25,483 nucleotides of DNA from CAYHSW01 sp964431075 (GTDB lineage: Bacteria; Patescibacteriota; Microgenomatia; JAMCZE01), in the NCBI GenBank assembly GCA_964431075.1, contig CAYSID010000014.1, positions 1 to 25,483 of the forward strand, read 5' to 3'. Of the stretch, positions 7,053 through 15,204 are shown piece by piece (the first letter of the stretch is position 1; the number at the start of each line of letters is the position of its first letter). The translations under genes and the position numbers were made by a program. A model generated the notes under the pieces. It was not told the origin of the DNA. It saw only the letters and a program-made list of their open reading frames with translations, and did no database searches.

Positions 7053-7513
7053 ATTTTGCAAGGGATTTCTTTGTGCGCCCGGGGTTCACCCAGCACCGTC
7101 TTGGCGGTGCTGGGTATACCCTTGTTGAAACGATTATTGTTATTGCCGTAACGGCTATTATCGGCCTGGTGGCCTTTTTCGGGATCAATGCTTCTCGTGA
7201 GGCCGAAAAACTGGCCAACGCCCAAAAAGAATTGATCGCCGACTTGCGATCACTGCAAAACAAGGCTTTGGCCGGCGCTGACGGCGGAACTGCTGTTTAC
7301 GTCGCCGACCCCAGCCGTTATTACTCCCAGGATACCTATCAAGGGATTGATATTTCCCCCGACGATTTTTATCTTTGTTTTTATAATCCCAACAGGACGG
7401 ATACTCCGTGCACAAATAATAGCGTGGTAATAACCTTATCGAAAAACGGGCAAACTAAACTTGTTGAAGTTCAAGTTTCGGATAATAGAATTACGGTGAT
7501 TAAACCATTATGA
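7049..7513 (+). CDS. Type IV pilin-like protein (FimT/GspH-like) with lengthened leader
   Basis: This 154-aa minor pilin or pseudopilin has a class III signal ending at G22, followed by YTLVETIIVIAVTA, with Glu five residues after the cleavage site. A single hydrophobic helix and a small globular domain with two cysteines (about 111 and 121) follow. The leader contains a second, upstream PGFT (11-14). The ten residues between the two motifs are encoded by a near-palindromic 30-bp segment that looks inserted. The start overlaps the GIY-YIG stop (ATGA) and the end overlaps the next pilin by 4 bp, so translation is coupled. PilD in the same block is the expected processing enzyme. Confidence 0.85.
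   Translation: MNFARDFFVRPGFTQHRLGGAGYTLVETIIVIAVTAIIGLVAFFGINASREAEKLANAQKELIADLRSLQNKALAGADGGTAVYVADPSRYYSQDTYQGIDISPDDFYLCFYNPNRTDTPCTNNSVVITLSKNGQTKLVEVQVSDNRITVIKPL
7082..7120 (+). repeat. Hairpin insertion flanked by imperfect 9-bp direct repeats
   Basis: ACCCAGCACCG (7088-7098) and CGGTGCTGGGT (7105-7115) form a perfect 11-bp stem with a 6-nt loop. Flanks GGGTTCACC (7082-7090) and GGGTATACC (7112-7120) match at 7 of 9 positions and are 30 bp apart. Removing 7091-7120 leaves the frame open and gives a normal PGFTLVE leader. Confidence 0.7.
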
Positions 7514-7908
7514 AATTTCAAAAAGGGATGACTCTTTTGGAGACGGTTATTGCCATGGCGATTATGGTTTTGATTGCCGGGGCCTTAATCACCATGTCCG
7601 TTACCACCCTCTCCGCCCAGCAGTCGGCTAAACTTAAAAATCTCGCAACCCGATGCGCTGAAGCGGAAATAGAAAATATAAAAAATTTGGAGAGACAAAA
7701 CAGGGCCAGAATTCAGGATAACAACTGGGATTGGCTGGTATTGACCACTCCGGACTGCGATTATACGGCCGGTGACGGTTTTTTCAAAAAAACTCTGACC
7801 TTAAATGATATTGTCAATGGCAGGGAAATATCGCTAAAAGTTGACTGGCTGGAGAAAGGACGTCCTATTGCGGTGGAGTTAACCACCAGAATTTACGTAT
7901 GGCAATAA
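7510..7908 (+). CDS. Type IV pilin-like protein (PilV/GspI-like)
   Basis: This 132-aa pseudopilin has a five-residue basic leader ending KG, then MTLLETVIAMAIMV, with Glu at position 5 after the predicted cleavage. A charged helix (about 45-65) and a short beta-rich C-terminus follow. It overlaps the previous pilin by ATGA and the next by 10 bp. Size and order within the cluster suggest the second minor pilin; the PilV/GspI label comes from order and is not certain. Confidence 0.82.
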   Translation: MKFQKGMTLLETVIAMAIMVLIAGALITMSVTTLSAQQSAKLKNLATRCAEAEIENIKNLERQNRARIQDNNWDWLVLTTPDCDYTAGDGFFKKTLTLNDIVNGREISLKVDWLEKGRPIAVELTTRIYVWQ

Positions 7909-8396
7909 ACAATAAAGGTTTTACTTTAATTGAATTAGTTGTCGTGATAGTTATTTTCGGTATTTTGTTGACGGTGGGAACGAACGTATTTTTTCAGGTG
8001 GTCATGGGGGCTAATAAAGCCTCAATCGAGGCCGAACTGCGCCAAAACGCCAGTTTTGTCATGGAAAATATTACCCGCGATGTCAGGAAATATTCCTGCA
8101 TCCTTGTACCCGACGAAAAAACGCTTTATCTGTTCGATAACACCTCTTGTTCGTTGCCTGTTAATTTGATTTACACGATAAATGCCGACGGCGGCGTGAC
8201 CCGCGATTCGGTGGTTGTATCATCACCCAAAGTTGATTTTAACAATCCAAATTCAAAATTTACGGATCTTGACGGGAGTGTGGGCAGAGGGGTGACAGTC
8301 AGTTTAGAGGCCAGACAAAAAACCGGCTCAAGGTGGGATTATATCGGGACGATTTTAGAGACCCAAACGGTGACGGTTAGAAACAGTATTTACTAA
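7899..8396 (+). CDS. Type IV pilin-like protein (PilW/GspJ-like)
   Basis: This 165-aa pseudopilin has a leader ending NKG, then the textbook GFTLIELVVVIVIFGILL helix with Glu at +5. The conserved segment ASIEAELRQNASFVMENI, followed by TRDVRKY, is typical of PilW/GspJ proteins. It starts inside the last codons of the preceding gene (10-bp overlap) and ends as TAATG with the next, indicating coupled translation. Confidence 0.85.
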   Translation: MAINNKGFTLIELVVVIVIFGILLTVGTNVFFQVVMGANKASIEAELRQNASFVMENITRDVRKYSCILVPDEKTLYLFDNTSCSLPVNLIYTINADGGVTRDSVVVSSPKVDFNNPNSKFTDLDGSVGRGVTVSLEARQKTGSRWDYIGTILETQTVTVRNSIY

Positions 8397-9229
8397 TGTG
8401 GTATCATAAATACATGATCAAAAATTCGGGACAAATTGCGGTTTTTGTTTTGCTGATAATGTTGCTGGGATTGACGGTTGGACTGTCCGTTATGTCCAGA
8501 ACCTTGACGGATCTGAAATCGGCTGCGATTTCCGACCAGTCCTCCCGGGCCTTTACCGCCGCCGAAGCGGGTATTGAGGCCGCCCTGTCGAGAAGTGATT
8601 TGGATTCTATTGCCGGCACAACCGATTTCGGAGAGCCGCAGTCTATCTCGGTAAACACCGTAGGAGTTAATTACCGTGTTAAAAAAATTTCAAATTATTC
8701 AATTGAAAATTTAGAGAAGGATGACGTTGCCCAGATTGATTTGACCGGCTACACATCTGGCCCGATAGTAATTTCCTGGACACATACCCCGGGATGTGCA
8801 AATCTCTCCGGAGACGGCGGCAACGCGGCTCTTGAGGTCTCGTTTTATAATTTCAACGGTACAGTCTATGGGGTAGATAAATATGCTTATGATCCCTACG
8901 ACTGTTCGATAGACGATGCCGTTGACCACACTCACAACGCAAACGGTTTTATTGTAGCCGCGGCCGCGACCACGGCCGGCTATAATTCTAAAGTCGAGTA
9001 TCCGACTCTACCCAGTGCCGGGGCAAAACTGATAAGAATCAGGCCTATCTACAATTCGACAAGATTATTGGTTGAGGGTGTTCCCTCACAGTCTTATGAT
9101 ATTAAATCCACGGCCACTACCGGCAATAACGTGACAAGGGCGGTCCAAATTACCAAATCCAAGCCTAGTCTGCCGCCCATTTTTGACTATGTGTTATTCG
9201 GGCCGGCGGGGGCGGGAGTATCTCAGTAG
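8396..9229 (+). CDS. PilX-like minor pilin / pilus tip protein
   Basis: This 277-aa protein has a short N-terminus, one hydrophobic helix (about 13-33), then the PilX-type segment DLKSAAISDQSSRAFTAAEA ending in a GIEAAL turn. PilX-like proteins lack the strict GFTLIE leader, as here. The C-terminal 200 residues are beta-rich, contain two cysteines (C134 and C165) and match no domain I can name. The TAATG junction with the previous gene supports the ATG at 8396; a second ATG at 8414 (MIKNSGQ) is possible. It ends the first transcription unit of the pilus block, and a new promoter follows directly. Confidence 0.78.
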   Translation: MWYHKYMIKNSGQIAVFVLLIMLLGLTVGLSVMSRTLTDLKSAAISDQSSRAFTAAEAGIEAALSRSDLDSIAGTTDFGEPQSISVNTVGVNYRVKKISNYSIENLEKDDVAQIDLTGYTSGPIVISWTHTPGCANLSGDGGNAALEVSFYNFNGTVYGVDKYAYDPYDCSIDDAVDHTHNANGFIVAAAATTAGYNSKVEYPTLPSAGAKLIRIRPIYNSTRLLVEGVPSQSYDIKSTATTGNNVTRAVQITKSKPSLPPIFDYVLFGPAGAGVSQ

Positions 9230-9259
9230 TTGACTTTTCCTTATTAATTACTTCATACT
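9230..9259 (+). promoter_or_regulatory. Promoter of pilMNO, probably leaderless
   Basis: TTGACT (9230-9235) and CATACT (9254-9259) are 18 bp apart. The seventh base after the -10 is the A of the pilM ATG at 9266, so the mRNA would begin at the start codon. No Shine-Dalgarno exists in this 36-bp gap. Confidence 0.5.
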
Positions 9260-9265
9260 GATTGC

Positions 9266-10306
9266 ATGAAATATGTTGACCACTTCGGGTTAGACATCGG
9301 TGATAATGAGGCCAAGGTTGTGTACTTAAACCAAACGGGAGCTGGTTTTAAGTTGATTTCTTTTGCTTCCTTGAAACTTTCCCCCGGAGTGACTGTCACC
9401 GGCGACAATTTTGATCTTGAAGAGACAGCGGATTTTATTAAAAAAGCTATTCGCGATTTGGGAATATCCACTAAAAGAGTTTGCCTGTCCATTCCGGAAT
9501 CCCAGGTTTACACCCGGGTTATCGAAACGCCGGTAATTTCCGATTCAGAGCTTCAGAGCGCTATTCAGTGGGAAGCGGAACAGTATGTCCCCATCCCCAT
9601 AAATGATGTTTTACTGCGTCACGTTATTCTGGATAAGCCGGCTAAGGAGTCGGCCGGCGCTAAGATGGATGTCCTGTTGATTGCCGCTCCGAACACTGTT
9701 ATTGAGCGGTATTTAAAAATTGCCAAACTTTCGGGTTTAGACCTTATCGGTATCGAAACAGAGGTTTTGGCTGTCGCTCGGGCATTGGTTGGCAACGATC
9801 CTTACTCCCCCACAACTTTAGTTATTAGTTTTGGCGGGCAAACTACCGATCTGGCTGTGGTTAAAAAGGGCAATTTAGCCTTTGTCCGGTCGCTGACGAC
9901 CGGTGGCGATGCTGTTTCCCGAGCTATAACCGCGGATCTTAAATTAGACAGCGCTCAGGCCGAAGAATATAAGCGAATTTATGGCCTCGATACGACTAAG
10001 CTTGATGGTAAGGTAACGATGGCCATTGCTCCGGTAGTGGATATTATTTTGGCGGAAATAAAACGGGCGGTGGCTTATTATCAAGGCAAGCGGCCCGATG
10101 ACCCGATCAAGCGGGCCGTTTTGGTTGGGGGAATGGCAAAGATGCCCGGACTGGTTAACTATATTGCCCAGGCGTTGTCTACTGAGGTTCAGCTTGGCAA
10201 CCCGCTGGCCAACATTTCCAAATCGGAAAAACAGGCTCAGGAGATTGGTGAAAACTTACCAAACTTTGCGGTAGCCGTTGGTTTGGCTTTAAAGGTCACG
10301 GAATAA
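9266..10306 (+). CDS. pilM: Type IV pilus inner-membrane platform protein PilM
   Basis: This 346-aa cytoplasmic actin-like ATPase anchors the PilN/PilO alignment subcomplex. It starts with FGLDIGDNEAKVV (phosphate-1 region), has the PilM-typical SDSELQSAIQWEAEQYVPI segment at about 91-109, a second phosphate loop SFGGQTTDLAVV at about 190, and the adenosine motif VGGMAKMPGL at about 287. Length is normal for the family. It is the first gene of its own transcription unit. pilN follows after 8 bp. Confidence 0.92.
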   Translation: MKYVDHFGLDIGDNEAKVVYLNQTGAGFKLISFASLKLSPGVTVTGDNFDLEETADFIKKAIRDLGISTKRVCLSIPESQVYTRVIETPVISDSELQSAIQWEAEQYVPIPINDVLLRHVILDKPAKESAGAKMDVLLIAAPNTVIERYLKIAKLSGLDLIGIETEVLAVARALVGNDPYSPTTLVISFGGQTTDLAVVKKGNLAFVRSLTTGGDAVSRAITADLKLDSAQAEEYKRIYGLDTTKLDGKVTMAIAPVVDIILAEIKRAVAYYQGKRPDDPIKRAVLVGGMAKMPGLVNYIAQALSTEVQLGNPLANISKSEKQAQEIGENLPNFAVAVGLALKVTE

Positions 10307-10314
10307 AATTAAGA

Positions 10315-10863
10315 ATGGCTGTCGAACTTAATCTTCTACCGGATAAAAAAAGGCCACTGACGCCGGAAACCGAGATCCGGGGGCGAAGCCTGTTCAAATT
10401 TTCCTTGACGGTTTTGTTTGTGGTGGTAGTTTTGGCCGCTTCCGTTTTTGCTTTTGAACAGGCACTTTTGGCCCAAAAACGTGATCTGGAACATAAAATC
10501 ACTAATCTTGAGACGGTGATTACCGGATATAAGGGTCGGGAGATTTTACTGGTGTTATTGAAACAAAAACTAAACGGGATAAAGACGGTGTTGAGTTCGC
10601 GCCCGAATATTTCTCAAGAGATGGGGCTGATAAAAAATCTTTTGCCTGCCGGGTCCGTTATAACCGGATTTATGGCGGATAAAACCGGACTTTTTACTCT
10701 TGATATCTTCTGTGATAACTCCCAGACAATGGATGTGCTTATTCGGGCGCTTACGAATAATCCTTCATACGACAATGTTTTGATTTCCAATTTAACCGGA
10801 AATATTTCTGACGGTTATAAATTTATTATTTCCATGCAGGCAAAGGAGGGGTCATGGCTGTAA
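10315..10863 (+). CDS. pilN: Type IV pilus assembly protein PilN
   Basis: This 182-aa bitopic protein opens with VELNLLPDK, the cytoplasmic PilM-binding motif of PilN. One membrane helix (about 26-46) and a coiled coil (about 47-70) follow, then a ferredoxin-like domain with the PSYDNVLISNL strand. Length and order (M, N, O) agree. Its last codons contain AAGGAGGGG, the Shine-Dalgarno for pilO, and overlap pilO by 10 bp. Confidence 0.88.
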   Translation: MAVELNLLPDKKRPLTPETEIRGRSLFKFSLTVLFVVVVLAASVFAFEQALLAQKRDLEHKITNLETVITGYKGREILLVLLKQKLNGIKTVLSSRPNISQEMGLIKNLLPAGSVITGFMADKTGLFTLDIFCDNSQTMDVLIRALTNNPSYDNVLISNLTGNISDGYKFIISMQAKEGSWL

Positions 10864-11564
10864 ATTTTTCCTGGCTTAAGGTATATCTCGTCCCGATTTT
10901 TATTATTTTTATCGCCCTTTATGCCGGAATATTTTTTATTTATCCAGCCGTTGGTCAGATTATGCTCGTAAGAGACGGCAACGCTTTACTTGAAGAAAGG
11001 CGGGGTAAACTTGCGGCCAAAGCCGAAATTCTGTCCGCAGTTTCCGAGACTCAACTCAAAAATGATCTAGCGGCCGCGGAAATTTCCCTGCCGACGGATA
11101 AAAACGCTTCGGGGATTATTTTTGGTCTGGAATCTCTTGCGGCTTCCGCCGGAGCTAAACTGACAAGTTTTTCCACCGTGGTAGGAAAGCTGGCTACCAA
11201 CTCGGCCACCCCACTTATGGAAACTGCTCCGGAAACCGAAAAGGAGTTTCCTTTTGGCGTCAGATATATGTCCGTCGAGACGACAGTTTTCGGTGATTAT
11301 GACAAAATAAAAGTATTTATGGACAATCTGATGCCTGTTAACCGGTTACTGGGAGTTGATAACGTTAAGATCGATGCCACGGGGGGCAAATTAATGCTTA
11401 TGGTTTTTTATCAACCGCTTCTTAAATCGTTGGGCGATATCGCAACTCCGGTAGAAGCCATCACCCCGGCTGAACAAATCTTTTTGAGTCAGACGGCTCA
11501 ATACGGTTTGGCCACTCCCCAACTTATTGATCTTCCTTCCGGCAAGCCCAATCCGTTTCAATAA
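10854..11564 (+). CDS. pilO: Type IV pilus assembly protein PilO
   Basis: This 236-aa bitopic protein has a membrane helix at about 10-30, a coiled coil with Leu/Glu/Lys repeats (about 40-75), and an alpha/beta periplasmic domain containing GLESLAASAGAKLTSFS, then MSVETTVFGDYDKIKVFMDN, as in PilO. The C-terminal 40 residues form a Pro/Thr-rich extension. The strong Shine-Dalgarno AAGGAGGGG lies 2 nt upstream of the ATG, inside pilN. It is separated by only 5 bp from the convergent khpA, with no terminator visible between them. Confidence 0.87.
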   Translation: MAVNFSWLKVYLVPIFIIFIALYAGIFFIYPAVGQIMLVRDGNALLEERRGKLAAKAEILSAVSETQLKNDLAAAEISLPTDKNASGIIFGLESLAASAGAKLTSFSTVVGKLATNSATPLMETAPETEKEFPFGVRYMSVETTVFGDYDKIKVFMDNLMPVNRLLGVDNVKIDATGGKLMLMVFYQPLLKSLGDIATPVEAITPAEQIFLSQTAQYGLATPQLIDLPSGKPNPFQ

Positions 11565-11569
11565 AGCGA

Positions 11570-11803
11570 TCAGCCGTTCAATACAACATTCACTTTTCTT
11601 TGGGCTTTGACGGCGAGGATTTTAACAAGATCACGGACGGCTTTTATAATTCTCCCTTCTTTCCCGATTACTTTACCGATATCTTCCGGAGAGACTGTCA
11701 CAGTTAATAGAACATTGCCATACTCGTCCTCCGATTCATCAATGACCACAGCCTCGGCATCGTCAACAATATTTTTAATAAGATATTCCAGAAAATCCCT
11801 CAT
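11570..11803 (-). CDS. khpA: KH-domain RNA-binding protein KhpA
   Basis: This 77-aa single KH-domain protein opens MRDFLEYLIKNIVDD and carries the GKVIGKEGRIIKAVRDL loop (GxxG at about 47-50). KhpA pairs with KhpB to bind many RNAs and affect cell-wall growth in Gram-positives. The frame is open 20 codons further upstream, but those lie inside rpsP. The ATG at 11803 has the Shine-Dalgarno AGAAGG and overlaps the rpsP stop as ATGA. The rpsP-khpA pairing is the same as in Firmicutes. Confidence 0.9.
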   Translation of the reverse strand: MRDFLEYLIKNIVDDAEAVVIDESEDEYGNVLLTVTVSPEDIGKVIGKEGRIIKAVRDLVKILAVKAQRKVNVVLNG

Positions 11804-12036
11804 TTTGCCTTCTTTATTAAAGCGGCGACGGTTGGCGACGGTTTGGCGCCAACGGACAGCCAATAATTTATTCGATCAAGTTTTAGAACGGTTTTTGGGG
11901 GCTGTAAGACCGGTTCGTGAATCCCCAAAAATTCGATAGCTTTTCCGTTTCTTTTTTTATGCTCATCAATCGCTACCACCCGGTAAGCCGGTTTTCCGGT
12001 AGTTCCGAATCTGGCTAATCTTAATTTAACGGCCAT
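11800..12036 (-). CDS. rpsP: 30S ribosomal protein S16
   Basis: This 78-aa protein starts MAVKLRLARFGTTGKPAYR and contains VVAIDEHKKRNGK, IEFLGIHEP and NYWLSVGAKPSPTV, all typical of bS16. The reading frame extends 37 codons upstream through rnc, but the conserved start and the 1-bp gap after the rnc stop fix the ATG at 12036. It couples to khpA by ATGA. Confidence 0.96.
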   Translation of the reverse strand: MAVKLRLARFGTTGKPAYRVVAIDEHKKRNGKAIEFLGIHEPVLQPPKTVLKLDRINYWLSVGAKPSPTVAALIKKAK

Positions 12037-12037
12037 T

Positions 12038-12715
12038 TTATGTTGTACTATTATATTTGATTGAGTTAAGTTTCTCAAGGGCGATCTTGGCGGCCGCCTG
12101 TTCCGCTTCCTGCTTACTTTTTCCCTTTCCCTGGCCATATATTTCATCTTTCAAATAAATGTCAACGACAAAAGTTTTATCGTGATCCGGGCCAAAAGAG
12201 CTGATAACTTTATATTTTGGTGAAGTTTTAAGCTTAGCCTGGGCCTGTTTCTGGGCTTCACTTTTGTAGTCCGGCGCTTCAAAATTACGGTTATAAAGAA
12301 ATTTCTGCAAAAAACTGCGGGCAACATCTAATCCCTGGTCCAAATAGGTGGCGCCGATTAAGGCTTCAACGGCGTCAGCCAGAATTGCGGAATTGTTCTC
12401 TCCCCCGGTGTCGCGCTCGCCCCGGCTCATGAGAAGATATTTACCAAGGCCAAGATCGCGGGCGACAGCGGCGAGAGTTTTTCCCCGGACAAGAACCGAA
12501 CGGGCGTTAGTTAATTGGCCTTCGGTCAGTTTGGGGAATTTTTTATATAAAAACTCCGTGGTTAAAATTGAGAGCACCGAATCTCCCAAAAACTCCAACC
12601 GCTCGTTTGACTCCGGAAACTCTTTTGATTCATTCAAATAAGACCGATGTACCATCGCTTGTTGTAGAAGAGCAGGATTATTAAATTTAATGCCAATAAC
12701 GTCTTCCAAGGTCAT
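12038..12715 (-). CDS. rnc: Ribonuclease III
   Basis: This 225-aa dsRNA endonuclease of rRNA processing has the signature NERLEFLGDSVLS (about 37-49), the second acidic cluster DAVEALIGATYLDQG (about 114-128), and a C-terminal dsRNA-binding domain from about 150 with the GQGKGKSKQEAEQAAAKIAL helix. All catalytic acidic residues appear present. It ends 1 bp before rpsP, forming an rnc-rpsP-khpA set. A 47-bp gap separates it from nusB. Confidence 0.95.
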   Translation of the reverse strand: MTLEDVIGIKFNNPALLQQAMVHRSYLNESKEFPESNERLEFLGDSVLSILTTEFLYKKFPKLTEGQLTNARSVLVRGKTLAAVARDLGLGKYLLMSRGERDTGGENNSAILADAVEALIGATYLDQGLDVARSFLQKFLYNRNFEAPDYKSEAQKQAQAKLKTSPKYKVISSFGPDHDKTFVVDIYLKDEIYGQGKGKSKQEAEQAAAKIALEKLNSIKYNSTT

Positions 12716-12762
12716 ACTAATAATTTTTAAAATTAACTGTATTCCGAAATTAAAAGTATTGA

Positions 12763-13143
12763 TTAAGATAGTGCACGTGCTATATTCAAATCAATCACTT
12801 TTACTACGGATCCGAGTACTCCGTTAACAAACCCCGGGCTGGTGTCGTTACCGTATTCTTTTGCCAGCTCGATGGCTTCATCAATGATAACTTTTTCCGG
12901 TTCGGTTTTTTCAATTATTAATTCATAAACAGCCAGTTGCAAAATAGCCAAATCGACGGGATAAATTTTATCCACGCTAAATTCCGAAGCACACTCCCCT
13001 ATTAAATTGTTAATTTTCTCAAAATTCTCAATAATTGCTTGAACTTTGGGGTCAGAAATTTTGTGGTGACGAAAGTGGTATTCAAAAAGCTCCGAGATTA
13101 TTTTCTGCCTTTTCAGGTGCCGGGGGTCGGTTTTGGTTTTCAT
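12763..13143 (-). CDS. nusB: Transcription antitermination protein NusB
   Basis: This 126-aa all-helical protein matches the NusB/RsmB family, with an N-terminal helix RHLKRQKIISELFEY and the conserved C-terminal run PVDLAILQLAVYEL, KVIIDEAIELAKEYG and GFVNGVLGSV. NusB joins NusE (S10) at boxA of rRNA operons. Its start overlaps the rpmF stop as ATGA. Confidence 0.93.
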   Translation of the reverse strand: MKTKTDPRHLKRQKIISELFEYHFRHHKISDPKVQAIIENFEKINNLIGECASEFSVDKIYPVDLAILQLAVYELIIEKTEPEKVIIDEAIELAKEYGNDTSPGFVNGVLGSVVKVIDLNIARALS

Positions 13144-13295
13144 TTATATTGGCCGCAGGCGGCACATCGTGTGTGACCGGCTTTTAGCTTGCCGCATTTG
13201 ACGCATTTAGCCAACCCTGCGGTTTTAACCTTAAAACCGGCTCTTCGCTTACCTTGTCTGGCCGATGATAACTTGCGTTTTGGTAATGGAGTCAT
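13140..13295 (-). CDS. rpmF: 50S ribosomal protein L32
   Basis: This 51-aa protein starts MTPLPKRKLSSARQGKRRAG, the bL32 N-terminus. It ends with a four-cysteine zinc ribbon, C31-x2-C34 and C44-x2-C47, with HTRCAACGQYK at the tip. It begins 1 bp after the recG stop, and its TGA overlaps the nusB ATG. It is short enough to be missed by length-filtered gene calling. Confidence 0.94.
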   Translation of the reverse strand: MTPLPKRKLSSARQGKRRAGFKVKTAGLAKCVKCGKLKAGHTRCAACGQYK

Positions 13296-13296
13296 C

Positions 13297-15204
13297 TTAA
13301 TTTGGCGCGACCGTTTTTATTGTAGCTTCTTCGAGCTTTTTCTTCAATATGGGAAAATTATCAAGGTCCCGATAAATTTTCTCGGCGATTTCCGAGGTTT
13401 CGATAATTGATTTGGGTTCAATATTCAAAATCCTGCCGTGTTGGGCGGTCCCGAATAAATCTCCGGCGCCTCGGTATTTAAGGTCGTATTCAGCTAGTTC
13501 CAGCCCGGAATTGGTTTTTTCCATATACCGCAGTCGTGACGAAAAGCCAAATAATAAACAGTAAGACTGTTGATCGTTTCGTCCCACCCGGCCGCGTAAC
13601 TGGTGCAGCTGGGCCAACCCAAACCGGTCGGCATCTTCCACAACTATGATGGTTGCTCCCGGGATATCCACTCCCACTTCAACAACCGGAGTGGAAACTA
13701 AAATATCAAGCTTTCTATCCCGAAAATTATTTAAAACCTCTGTTTTTTCTTTTGGTTTCAGTCGGCCATGAAGCAGCCCGACTTTTAAATTAGAAAATAT
13801 TTTGCTAATTTTTTCAAACTCCAGCTTGGCAGACTTGACAGTTTCCAAGGTCTCGGACGGTTCTATGAACGGACAGATAATAAATGTTTGACTATTTTGT
13901 TTTCCAATCCAGTCATAAGCGGCCTTGCGTTTTTGTTCGGAAACGCACCAAGTTTTAACCGGGTGCCGGCCGGTCGGCATTTCGTCAATTACCGAAATAT
14001 CGAGATCGCCAAAAACAGTCAGGGCAATAGTTCTTGGAATTGGCGTGGCGGTCATTGTTAAGGTGTGAGGCATATGGCTGCCGGTTTTTTGAATAAGTTT
14101 AGCCCGCTGTTCCACCCCAAACCGATGCTGTTCGTCAATCACCACAAGTCCCAATTTTAAAAGTTTAAGGTTTAAAAGGGCGTGGGTGCCCACAAGAATA
14201 TCAAAATTTGTGTTTATTTTCCTGCTACCGGTGGCCAGACCGATATTTATATCGAGCAATTTGGAAAGAGTCGCAAAATGCTGCTCGGCCAGAATTTCTG
14301 TTGGTGCCATCAGGATAGCCTTAAAGCCGTTTAAGTAAGCGGCAAGCATGGCAATGGCCGCCACGACAGTTTTGCCGCTCCCCACGTCGCCTTGCAGTAA
14401 CCGGTTCATGGGCTTATTCTTGGCCAGATCAAGATAAATTTCGTTGATTACCCTTTTCTGCGCCCCGGTTAATTCAAATGGCAGATTGTTCACAAATTTT
14501 GTCAGGTCTTTTTTAAATTTTGATATCTCCAATTGATGCCCCAAAATGGTCTCGCGCCATTGCTCTTTACGTTTGCGTGACTGAAGATTAAACATCAGAA
14601 TTTCGTCGAAAGCCAGCCGCCGTCTTCCTGTCTGCGCTTCTTCAGGAGTGTTGGGAAAATGAACAAATTTTAACGCTTTATTTAACGGAGTTTCGTAAAG
14701 ATAGGGATCGGGTATTTCCAGATTTTTTAAAACATAGGCGACACGGTTATTTATGAACTTACTGGTGACCCCGGCCGTTTCCGGGTAGACGGGAACCAGT
14801 CCGGTTCCGTAGCCCCGTTTTGGGGATTTGATAATTAATTTTTTCCCTGCCCTTTCAACTTTGCCTTGAAAAGAATAAATTTCATTTTTTTTAAAACCAC
14901 GGATAAGATATGGCTGGTTAAACCATATCAGGCCCAGTTCTCCAGTATCGTCTTTGATCGTGGCGGTCTGCAGGACAAAACCGCCACGGGTGTATTGGTT
15001 TTTAATTTCCAATAATTCTCCGGAAACGGTGGCAAGTTCGCCGGGTTGTAAAGAAGCGATTTTTACCGGATGGGTAAAGTCGTCGTAGCGCACGGGCAGA
15101 TGACGCAATAAATCCTCGATGGTGATAATATTAAGCCGGGCAAGGCGCGACGCGTACCCCGGGCCAACATAGGGCAAAAACCGGACTTTATCCGAAAGAC
15201 TCAT
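13297..15204 (-). CDS. recG: ATP-dependent DNA helicase RecG
   Basis: This 635-aa branch-migration helicase rescues stalled forks. It has an N-terminal wedge/OB domain with VGPGYASRLARL, then superfamily 2 motifs: GDVGSGKT (about 270), DEQHRFG (about 355), TATPIPRT, and the C-terminal QLRGRVGR (about 535). I start it at the ATG at 15204 (MSLSDKVRFL). The 25 upstream codons belong to a separate short ORF whose TGA overlaps this ATG. No Shine-Dalgarno is seen, which fits termination-reinitiation coupling. Confidence 0.95.
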   Translation of the reverse strand: MSLSDKVRFLPYVGPGYASRLARLNIITIEDLLRHLPVRYDDFTHPVKIASLQPGELATVSGELLEIKNQYTRGGFVLQTATIKDDTGELGLIWFNQPYLIRGFKKNEIYSFQGKVERAGKKLIIKSPKRGYGTGLVPVYPETAGVTSKFINNRVAYVLKNLEIPDPYLYETPLNKALKFVHFPNTPEEAQTGRRRLAFDEILMFNLQSRKRKEQWRETILGHQLEISKFKKDLTKFVNNLPFELTGAQKRVINEIYLDLAKNKPMNRLLQGDVGSGKTVVAAIAMLAAYLNGFKAILMAPTEILAEQHFATLSKLLDINIGLATGSRKINTNFDILVGTHALLNLKLLKLGLVVIDEQHRFGVEQRAKLIQKTGSHMPHTLTMTATPIPRTIALTVFGDLDISVIDEMPTGRHPVKTWCVSEQKRKAAYDWIGKQNSQTFIICPFIEPSETLETVKSAKLEFEKISKIFSNLKVGLLHGRLKPKEKTEVLNNFRDRKLDILVSTPVVEVGVDIPGATIIVVEDADRFGLAQLHQLRGRVGRNDQQSYCLLFGFSSRLRYMEKTNSGLELAEYDLKYRGAGDLFGTAQHGRILNIEPKSIIETSEIAEKIYRDLDNFPILKKKLEEATIKTVAPN

